Source: DATARH01 sp035570495 | GTDB taxonomy: Bacteria; Pseudomonadota; Alphaproteobacteria; ATCC43930; CGMCC-115725 | Reading direction: 5' to 3' | Length of the DNA stretch: 20,789 bases | NCBI GenBank assembly: GCA_035570495.1 | Contig: DATMLO010000038.1 | Span: 1-20,789, forward strand | Part shown: positions 15,694 to 20,789 of the stretch, one piece after another | Layout of the letters: each line of letters opens with the position of its first letter | Numbering within the stretch: the first letter of the stretch is position 1 | Program-made: the position numbers and the translations under genes | The notes under the pieces: model-generated | Databases searched by the model: none | Seen by the model: only the letters and a program-made list of their open reading frames with translations | Told to the model about the DNA's origin: nothing

Positions 15694-16738
15694 ACCTCGG
15701 CATCACCTCGCGCGCGAAAAGCCGCAGCGAGGCCATAGCCTCGTCAAACGGCATCAGGTTGAAATTGACCTGCAGCGAGGCGTGCTCGAACCCGCCGAAA
15801 TCTTGCCTCATCGTCGCGATGGTGCGGGCGATCTCGTCGGGTGTTCCGACCCAAGCGGCGCCGGTCGTCATCTGGTCGGCGGCGTTAGAGGCGCGCAGGC
15901 CCGCGATAATCTTGTCATAGCCCGGATAGTCCCGCGACGTGCGGCCATCGAGCCAATCCGAGGCAGCGTCGACGAGCGACGCCAGGTAGTTGTCGATAAA
16001 CGGCGCGGCGATGCGGCGAGCGCGATCACCGTCCGGGTCGCAAAACATGTGAAAGGCGATCATCACTTCGCCCTCGCCGGGATGCCCGGCCGCCTTCCAC
16101 GCCTCGCGATAGGCCGCGAGCAGCGGCCGCATCTTTGCCGCGACAAAGGCGATCGCCATCACCGAATAGCCCATCCTGCCGGCGTATTCGAATGACTCCA
16201 GCGTGTTGAGCGCCGCGACATAGAATTTCGGCCGCGGCGTCTGTGTCGGCCGTGGCAACGAGGTGGTGTTCTCGATGGTATGAAAGCGGCCGCGATGCGT
16301 GACGCTCTCCTCGCGCAGCAGCAGGTCGACCTGCTCGATGCCTTCGCGGTAGCGCGCCACCGACTCGTCGGGCGAGCGCGCGAAACGGCGAAACTCATGC
16401 GGCAGGAATGCGCGCGCGAAGCCGACATCGAGCCGCCCGCCCGAGATCGCGTCGAGCATCGCGATCTCGCCCGCGAGCTTTAGCGGATTGTTGAACGCCG
16501 GCAGCACCGCTCCGGTAACGAGCCGCGCCAGCCTGGTGCGCTGCGCCGCGGCGGCGAGAAAGACGATCGGGTTCGGGCTGTAACCGCCGTAATAATGGAA
16601 ATAATGCTCGACGATGCGGATATGCGTGTAGCCGAGCCGGTCGGCCTCCTCGGCGATGTCGAGCGCTTCGCGGAAATACTGTTCGGCCGAGCGATCCTCG
16701 GGCCGCACATCGGGGAAGAATTGCACGCCGAATTGCAT
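15686..16738 (-). CDS. LLM-class (luciferase-like) flavin-dependent oxidoreductase
   Basis: A 350-residue enzyme of the bacterial luciferase-like monooxygenase superfamily, which uses reduced FMN or F420. Family marks are the opening strand MQFGVQFFPD, the segment YTHIRIVEHYFHYYGGYSPNPIVFLAAAAQRT that follows the first helices, TGAVLPAFNNPLKLAGEIAMLDAISGGRLDVGFARAF, and a C-terminal WVGTPDEIARTI. These form the TIM-barrel substrate and flavin pocket. The substrate cannot be read from sequence; family members oxidise aldehydes, alkanesulfonates, nitriloacetate and others. The ATG at 16738 is the natural start of the first barrel strand; no good Shine-Dalgarno is visible. The stop lies eight bases inside the convergent CYTH-CHAD gene. 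MsrA is upstream on the same strand beyond a repeat-filled gap, so they are probably separate transcripts. Confidence 0.92.
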   Translation of the reverse strand: MQFGVQFFPDVRPEDRSAEQYFREALDIAEEADRLGYTHIRIVEHYFHYYGGYSPNPIVFLAAAAQRTRLARLVTGAVLPAFNNPLKLAGEIAMLDAISGGRLDVGFARAFLPHEFRRFARSPDESVARYREGIEQVDLLLREESVTHRGRFHTIENTTSLPRPTQTPRPKFYVAALNTLESFEYAGRMGYSVMAIAFVAAKMRPLLAAYREAWKAAGHPGEGEVMIAFHMFCDPDGDRARRIAAPFIDNYLASLVDAASDWLDGRTSRDYPGYDKIIAGLRASNAADQMTTGAAWVGTPDEIARTIATMRQDFGGFEHASLQVNFNLMPFDEAMASLRLFAREVMPRFS

Positions 16739-16753
16739 GATCGTCCGCGATTA

Positions 16754-16895
16754 GAATCCCTCTCCGTCCACCTTGATCCATTGGAGGCCGGAGAGGCTAG
16801 GTAAGGTGGGGGATTCCAGAGGCGTCACGGCGCGCCCACCTCACCCGCCCTCGGCTTTGCCTCGGGCACCCCCCCCCAATGGGCGGAGAGGGGAG
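16754..16895. repeat. Composite extragenic inverted-repeat element
   Basis: The gap between the LLM and msrA genes is built almost wholly of nested inverted repeats. GAATCCC (16754-16760) pairs with GGGATTC (16810-16816), and CCACCTT (16768-16774) with AAGGTGG (16803-16809). CCTCTCCG (16759-16766) can pair either with CGGAGAGG at 16789-16796 or with a second copy at 16884-16891. A direct repeat CCTCGG...CCTCGG (about 16850-16865) is followed by a run of nine C (16869-16877). The second half resembles a dispersed extragenic repeat seen in many alphaproteobacteria. It could serve as a two-way transcription stop for msrA. Confidence 0.5.
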
Positions 16896-16916
16896 ATGCC
16901 TGCACGCCTGTAACCT

Positions 16917-17576
16917 TTATTCCGCCGCGACGACCGTCCCGATCGGGCAGGAAACGCCAGTGCCGCCGAGCCCGCAATAGCCGAACGGGTTCTTCGCCAG
17001 ATATTGCTGGTGGTAGTCCTCAGCGAAGTAGAAGGGCGGCGCCTCGCGGATTTCCGTGGTGATGCCGTGGTAGCCGGCGCCCTTGAGCCGCGGCTCGTAA
17101 CGCTCGCGCGAGGCTTCGGCCGCCTTCTGCTGCTCGGGCGAATAGGTGTAGATCGCCGAGCGGTATTGCGTGCCGACATCGTTGCCCTGGCGCATCCCCT
17201 GGGTCGGGTCGTGGCTCTCCCAGAAAATCTTCAGCAGGCCGTCATAGGAGATCTGCTTCGGGTCGAAGACCACGAGCACGACCTCGGTGTGGCCGGTCTG
17301 GCCGCTACACACCTCTTCGTAGGTCGGGTTGGGGGTCGAGCCGCCGGCATAGCCGACCGCGGTCGTCCACACGCCGGGCGCCTCCCAGAATTTGCGCTCC
17401 GCGCCCCAGAAGCAGCCGAGCCCGAATACCGCCATCTCAAGCCCCGCGGGGTACGGGCCTTCGAGCGCGTTGCCATTGACGAAATGGCGCGCCGGCACCG
17501 GCACCTTTATCGCGCGGCCGGGCAGGCACTGCTCGGCCGGCGGGATTTCGAGCTTCTTGCGCATCATTCCGAACAT
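16917..17576 (-). CDS. msrA: Peptide-methionine (S)-S-oxide reductase MsrA
   Basis: A 219-residue cytoplasmic repair enzyme that reduces the S form of methionine sulfoxide in proteins, recycled by thioredoxin. The catalytic GCFWG holds C55; the two recycling cysteines C201 and C210 lie in GYCGLGGTGVSCP. The core also shows the expected GYAGGSTPNPTYEEVCSGQTGHTE and a DVGTQYRSAIY strand. The roughly 45-residue N-terminal extension and three-cysteine layout match the longer Escherichia coli form of MsrA rather than the short form. The ATG at 17576 follows GGGAG at eight bases. No msrB is adjacent; the gene appears to stand alone, bounded downstream by the repeat element at 16754-16895. Confidence 0.96.
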   Translation of the reverse strand: MFGMMRKKLEIPPAEQCLPGRAIKVPVPARHFVNGNALEGPYPAGLEMAVFGLGCFWGAERKFWEAPGVWTTAVGYAGGSTPNPTYEEVCSGQTGHTEVVLVVFDPKQISYDGLLKIFWESHDPTQGMRQGNDVGTQYRSAIYTYSPEQQKAAEASRERYEPRLKGAGYHGITTEIREAPPFYFAEDYHQQYLAKNPFGYCGLGGTGVSCPIGTVVAAE

Positions 17577-17738
17577 GGAGCGGCTCCCGAGCGTAGCCTA
17601 GCGGACCTTCATTGATGTAGCGCGCCGGGGCGCGGCTGCCAATGGCCAGTCTCGGCACGCCGTCTGGAACGGCCGGAATATTCAGGCTGTTTGCCGGCAG
17701 TTGTCGATCACTCAGGGAGTGACGATCAGGAGGCAGCC

Positions 17739-17876
17739 ATGGGCGGACAACCAGGAAAGCCATCGCCGCCTGGCAATCCGCCGGACCGCGCGCCGCCGGA
17801 ACGGCCGCCTATCGAGGAGCTGCCGAGACCGCTTCCCATCCCGCCGCAAGAACCGCCGCCACCGCCAATGCGGTAG
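17739..17876 (+). CDS. Small proline-rich protein, function unknown
   Basis: A 45-residue frame beginning MGGQPGKPSPPGNPP and made of about 40 percent proline with scattered Arg, Glu and Gly, ending QEPPPPPMR. It has no hydrophobic segment, signal peptide or cysteine, so it is probably an unfolded cytoplasmic peptide. The main evidence for expression is a perfect AGGAGG (17728-17733) five bases before the ATG, the strongest ribosome site in the window. An upstream in-frame ATG at 17691 lacks such a site. Proline-rich peptides of this kind are annotated in other Proteobacteria without a function. It stands alone between msrA (divergent) and a PrpD remnant. Confidence 0.6.
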   Translation: MGGQPGKPSPPGNPPDRAPPERPPIEELPRPLPIPPQEPPPPPMR

Positions 17877-17881
17877 GAAGC

Positions 17882-17940
17882 TCAACCGAGCCAGTCGAGC
17901 GAGGCTCCGTTCTCGAGGCACATCAGCCCTCATAGAACCA
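17882..17940 (-). pseudogene. Decayed 3' end of an MmgE/PrpD-family gene
   Basis: Read on the minus strand, the last codons give GLMCLENGASLDWLG-stop (stop TCA at 17882-17884). The intact MmgE/PrpD gene in this window ends RLMGLEDEATLDWLG-stop; ten of fifteen residues agree. The DNA shares an exact 16-base run CCGAGCCAGTCGAGCG (17886-17901 and 19275-19290) and about 73 percent identity over 48 bases by hand alignment. Upstream of GLM the frame breaks: a TGA at 17932-17930 and apparent one-base changes destroy the V-Y-K codons, and homology fades near 17940. The rest of the gene is gone. The two copies flank the histidine kinase gene in the same orientation. Confidence 0.5.
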
Positions 17941-18071
17941 GCGTTGGAATGGCAATCGCGCCTTAATCTATTTTTAGTTGTAGCGAAATAAATTGGCCTG
18001 GTTACGGGGAAACCTGCCTCGGCTGTCCGGGGCCGAACCCGCGCCCGAATTTCGGGAACGGCAGTATCGAG
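17941..18071 (+). promoter_or_regulatory. AT-rich upstream region of the CBS-kinase gene
   Basis: The stretch 17962-17996 is clearly richer in A and T (TTAATCTATTTTTAGTTG and following) than everything around it, as expected for a promoter. I cannot assign definite -35 and -10 boxes. Confidence 0.25.
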
Positions 18072-19274
18072 ATGATTGTCGACGAGATCCTCGACCGGAA
18101 AGGTCGCCAGATTCATGGGGTCAGCCCCGACTGGCCGGTGAGCAAGGCTGCCGCGCTGCTTGCCGCCTGGAACGTGGGAACCGCGCTCGTCACCGACTTT
18201 CACGGCGTGCTGCTCGGGATCATTTCCGAGCGCGACATTATCCGCTCCCTGAACGAATTCGGCGGCAGCGTCCTGCGGATCAAGGTGAGCAACCTGATGA
18301 CCCACCGGGTCATCAGTGTCCCGCCGCAAACCGACATCGGCGAGGCGCTTTCGTTGATGGCGTTTCATCGCATCCGCCATCTGCCGGTCGTCAAGAACGG
18401 TAAGCTCGTCGGGATTATCAGCATCCGCGACGTGATGAAATATCGCGTCGAGAAACTGGAAGAGAACTTCACAGCGCTGGCGCGCAGCGAACAGGAATCG
18501 GTGCAGGCGCGCGCCGAGGCCGAGGTCGCCAATCGCGCGAAGACTGAGTTTCTTGCGCATATGAGCCACGAATTGCGCACGCCGCTCAATGCGGTCATCG
18601 GGTTCTCCGACGTGATCGCCGGCGGGCTTTTTGGCCCCAACGCCGCCGCGCTGACCCGGCAATACGCGACCCACATCAATACAGCGGGCCGCCATTTGCT
18701 GCATCTGGTCGAGGAGATACTCGACCTGTCGAAAGGCGTTTCCGGTCAGCTCAATCTCGACGAGGGGGTGGCCGATCTGGCCTCGATAATCGCCGAGTGC
18801 ATTGAGGAGATGGCAAGCGATCTTACCGAGAAGCGCCTGACGCTTCACACGGGCATCGCCGAGACAAAAGTTTCGCTGGTCGCGGACGGCTCGCGGCTCA
18901 AGCAGGTGATCCTCAACCTGCTCTCCAATGCGATCAAATTCTCTTGCGGCGGCGGCTCCATCGAGCTGCGAAGCGAGACCACCGAAGACGGTGATCTGAC
19001 CATCGCAGTCGCCGACCATGGCATCGGCATCCGGCCCGAGCACATTCCGATCGTGCTCGAGCCGTTCCGCCAGATCGACGGCGACGCGACCCATACGAGC
19101 GGCGGCGCCGGTATCGGCTTGCCGCTCGCCAAGATGCTGGTCGAGCAGCATGGCGGGACCTTGGGCATCGAGAGCGCGCCCGGCGAAGGGACGACGGTCT
19201 CGGTGATGCTTCCCGGCTGGCGCCTCGACCGCGCGAAAGCCCCGGCGTTGCCCGAGGCGGCGTCCGCCGCCTAG
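18072..19274 (+). CDS. Soluble CBS-CBS-histidine kinase
   Basis: A 400-residue protein with no signal peptide or membrane segment, so a cytoplasmic sensor kinase. Residues 1-125 form a CBS pair (ALVTDFHGVLLGIISERDIIRSL and VSNLMTHRVISVPPQ through LPVVKNGKLVGIISIRDVM), which in other proteins binds adenine nucleotides or S-adenosylmethionine. A charged helical linker (126-158) leads to the dimerisation helix with the phosphate acceptor H166 in AHMSHELRTPLNAVIGFSD. The ATP-binding domain has the N box LNLLSNAIKFS, G1 DHGIGI (315-320), an F box EPFRQ and G2 GGAGIGL (344-350). All key residues are present. The ATG at 18072 lacks a strong Shine-Dalgarno. No response regulator is adjacent, making it an orphan. 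Its stop shares CTAG (19271-19274) with the stop of the convergent MmgE/PrpD gene. Confidence 0.92.
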   Translation: MIVDEILDRKGRQIHGVSPDWPVSKAAALLAAWNVGTALVTDFHGVLLGIISERDIIRSLNEFGGSVLRIKVSNLMTHRVISVPPQTDIGEALSLMAFHRIRHLPVVKNGKLVGIISIRDVMKYRVEKLEENFTALARSEQESVQARAEAEVANRAKTEFLAHMSHELRTPLNAVIGFSDVIAGGLFGPNAAALTRQYATHINTAGRHLLHLVEEILDLSKGVSGQLNLDEGVADLASIIAECIEEMASDLTEKRLTLHTGIAETKVSLVADGSRLKQVILNLLSNAIKFSCGGGSIELRSETTEDGDLTIAVADHGIGIRPEHIPIVLEPFRQIDGDATHTSGGAGIGLPLAKMLVEQHGGTLGIESAPGEGTTVSVMLPGWRLDRAKAPALPEAASAA

Positions 19275-20584
19275 CCGAGCCAGTCGAGCGTCGCCTCGTC
19301 TTCCAAGCCCATCAGCCGCTTGTAGACCCCGGCCATGCTGCCGTAGGTCACCCGGCGCGTCAGGCGGTTGAACTTGTCGGGCAGCTCGCCCGCCTCCAGC
19401 ATCCCGCCCGCCTCGATCCGTTCGAGCCAGCGGCCGTCCGTCAGCTCGATGGTGACGATCGTCCCGGTCGTCCCCTCGCTAGCGCCCGGCAGCAGGCTTA
19501 CGCGACGGCAAAGCGCTCGGATCGCCCGGTCGGCAAGCGCGCTTTCGTCATAGCTCTCCGGGTCGCGGGCCTCGCGAAACAACGCGAGCGCGACGCAGAA
19601 CGGGATCGAATACTGCGCCAGCATCAGATCGGACGGCTCCTGGATGTTGTGGCGTTCGGCCATCCGCGGCGTGCCGACGATAGTGATGGAGGCGACCTCG
19701 CCTCCGGTAAAACCGTGCTCAGCCTGAAGATCGCGCACCGCCTTGACCGGCGCATGCGCGGTCGCATGACATGGGTAGCGCTTCAGGACCGCGCTCATTG
19801 TCACAAAATCGCTGCCAAGCCTGCGCGTGAGAAGGCTTTCGTCCCATTCGGTGCAGAACACCTTGAGAAAGCCGAACTCGCCCTCGATGACCGTGCGCGG
19901 CGCCTCGAACCCGCCGGCCGCGAGGCTCGCCGCCATCACCCCGGCCTCCGACGCCCGCCCGAGATGCAGCCGCTTCACCATGCCGCCATCGCCACGGGCG
20001 AATTCGAGCAGGCCGCCGGCCAGCGAGCCGGCGATCCCGAGTGCATTGGTCATCTGCCGCTCGTCGAGCCCGAGGAGCAGCCCACACGCCACCGCCGCAC
20101 CAAACGGCCCGGTCGTCCCCGGCGCATGAAAGCCGCGCGCCTCATTGGTGTGGCCAGTGGCGCGGCCGATGCGGATCATCACCTCGTTGCCGGCGACGAT
20201 TGCGGCGATGAGCTGCTTGCCGCTCGCGCCGACCTGCTGCGCGATCGCGAGCGCCGGCGGCAGCACCGTCGCGCCGGGATGCGCCCCGGCGCCGGGCCGC
20301 GTCAGGCTGTCGAGCTCAAAGCTATGCGCCAACGCGCCATTGGCCAGCGCCGCCGCCGGCGCCTGTACGCTGGTGCCGCGGCCGAGGATCTTGCTATTAC
20401 CGCCCGGGCCGGTGCGCTCGGCATAGTCGATGACGATCCGGCTCCACGGCAGCGCGCTGCCGCAGATGCAGGCCGCCACCGTGTCGGCGACGATGTCCTT
20501 GGCCTTGGCGACGACCGCCGCCGGCAAATCCTCATAGCGCAGCCCGGCGGCGTAGCGGGCGAGGGTTATGGTTTCTTCGGGCAT
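19271..20584 (-). CDS. MmgE/PrpD family protein (2-methylcitrate dehydratase-like)
   Basis: A 437-residue cytoplasmic protein of the MmgE/PrpD fold, which includes 2-methylcitrate dehydratase, cis-aconitate decarboxylase and iminodisuccinate epimerase. Family blocks are AALANGALAHSFELDSLTRPGAGAHPGATVLPPALA, GFHAPGTTGPFGAAVA, MVKRLHLGRASEAGVMAA and KRYPCHATAHAPVKAV, in the right order. No prpB, prpC or other propionate gene is near, so the exact reaction is unknown; stand-alone paralogues of this kind are frequent in soil alphaproteobacteria beside oxidoreductases. The frame is open to 20764, but the ATG at 20584 has GGGAGGA about seven bases upstream and fits the family start. A second, decayed copy of the gene's end lies at 17882-17940. 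The gene is divergent from the oxidoreductase start at 20757. Confidence 0.92.
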   Translation of the reverse strand: MPEETITLARYAAGLRYEDLPAAVVAKAKDIVADTVAACICGSALPWSRIVIDYAERTGPGGNSKILGRGTSVQAPAAALANGALAHSFELDSLTRPGAGAHPGATVLPPALAIAQQVGASGKQLIAAIVAGNEVMIRIGRATGHTNEARGFHAPGTTGPFGAAVACGLLLGLDERQMTNALGIAGSLAGGLLEFARGDGGMVKRLHLGRASEAGVMAASLAAGGFEAPRTVIEGEFGFLKVFCTEWDESLLTRRLGSDFVTMSAVLKRYPCHATAHAPVKAVRDLQAEHGFTGGEVASITIVGTPRMAERHNIQEPSDLMLAQYSIPFCVALALFREARDPESYDESALADRAIRALCRRVSLLPGASEGTTGTIVTIELTDGRWLERIEAGGMLEAGELPDKFNRLTRRVTYGSMAGVYKRLMGLEDEATLDWLG

Positions 20585-20617
20585 CGGCGTCCTCCCTGCT
20601 CGCCAAACTCTATGCCA

Positions 20618-20640
20618 TCCCGGCGCAGGCCGGGACCCAT
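20618..20640. repeat. Palindromic repeat fragment in the PrpD/oxidoreductase intergenic region
   Basis: TCCCGGC (20618-20624) and GCCGGGA (20629-20635) form a perfect seven-base stem with a GCAG loop, followed by CCCAT. This is the core of the dispersed CCCGGCGCAGGCCGGGA repeat often seen between genes in Rhizobiales and related orders. It lies in the divergent promoter region; the rest of 20585-20756 holds nothing I can name. Confidence 0.5.
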
Positions 20641-20756
20641 TCTTCCGCGGCTCGCAGTTTGTTTGGCATCCGACGGTCCAACCAACTCGGCTAATGCCGA
20701 ACCTTGCTTTACGATGGGCCTCGGCCTTCGCCGGGTGGTTGTGCAGTGAGGAAGAA

Positions 20757-20789
20757 ATGGACATCGCCGAGCGGGATGTGATCGTCGTC
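20757..20789 (+). CDS. Start of a probable FAD/NAD(P)-binding oxidoreductase
   Basis: Only eleven codons lie in the window: MDIAERDVIVV. This is the usual entry into the first strand of a Rossmann fold, where a G-x-G-x-x-G loop would be expected next, outside the window. The ATG at 20757 is preceded by GAGGAAG at good spacing, supporting a real start. The class (flavin oxidoreductase, dehydrogenase) cannot be settled from so short a piece. Confidence 0.45.
   Translation, partial: MDIAERDVIVV

Noticed and set aside
17712..19151. 479-codon minus-strand frame opposite the CBS-kinase
   Set aside because: Antisense to a complete kinase; its composition is low in hydrophobic pattern and it would read through the PrpD remnant and the proline-rich gene.

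Overview
The window is a high-GC chromosomal segment that reads like an alphaproteobacterium of the Rhizobiales/Rhodospirillales kind. This is an inference from the strong GC bias at third codon positions, the gene families present (paired TauD/TfdA oxygenases, long Lhr helicase, CYTH-CHAD, MmgE/PrpD, LLM oxidoreductase) and several fragments of palindromic repeats common in those orders (5117-5174, 8622-8645, 16754-16895, 20618-20640). No tRNA, rRNA, CRISPR array, transposase or phage gene was seen, so this is ordinary chromosome scarred by small repeats rather than a mobile island.

Layout. At the left edge is the 5' end of a secreted M28-type peptidase or glutaminyl cyclase (minus strand), divergent from a TauD/TfdA dioxygenase (375-1220). 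Tail-to-tail with the latter is an MFS transporter (1226-2458, minus), then a long Lhr-type helicase (2562-6953, minus) with a palindromic repeat inserted in frame. Upstream of lhr are a small two-helix membrane protein (7049-7351) and a two-gene unit, dienelactone hydrolase plus a DUF6295-like protein (7501-8539). A second TauD-type gene (8687-9475) has lost its normal 5' end next to a repeat fragment.

The most interesting part is 9648-14019. A TPR plus outer-membrane beta-barrel protein, with the architecture of Slam/DUF560 (type XI secretion) proteins, is followed by a 959-residue secreted protein. That second protein has an N-terminal FecR domain, a Pro/Gln/Asn/His-rich linker and a C-terminal domain resembling the TbpB handle barrel, which is the hallmark of Slam substrates. 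A tandem OmpR/RstA-like site lies between them. I read this as a candidate translocator-substrate pair of an unusual FecR-fused kind.

The right part holds a CYTH-CHAD protein (14125-15693) overlapping tail-to-tail with an LLM flavin oxidoreductase (15686-16738), MsrA (16917-17576), a 45-residue proline-rich protein with a perfect Shine-Dalgarno (17739-17876), the decayed 3' end of an MmgE/PrpD gene (about 17882-17940, minus), a soluble CBS-CBS-histidine kinase (18072-19274) and an intact MmgE/PrpD gene (19271-20584, minus). The window ends with the first codons of a probable FAD/NAD-binding oxidoreductase (20757 onward).

The metabolic genes (two TauD paralogues, dienelactone hydrolase, LLM oxidoreductase, MmgE/PrpD, MFS transporter) suggest a soil or water organism that uses varied organic compounds. 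They are mostly single genes, not one pathway operon.
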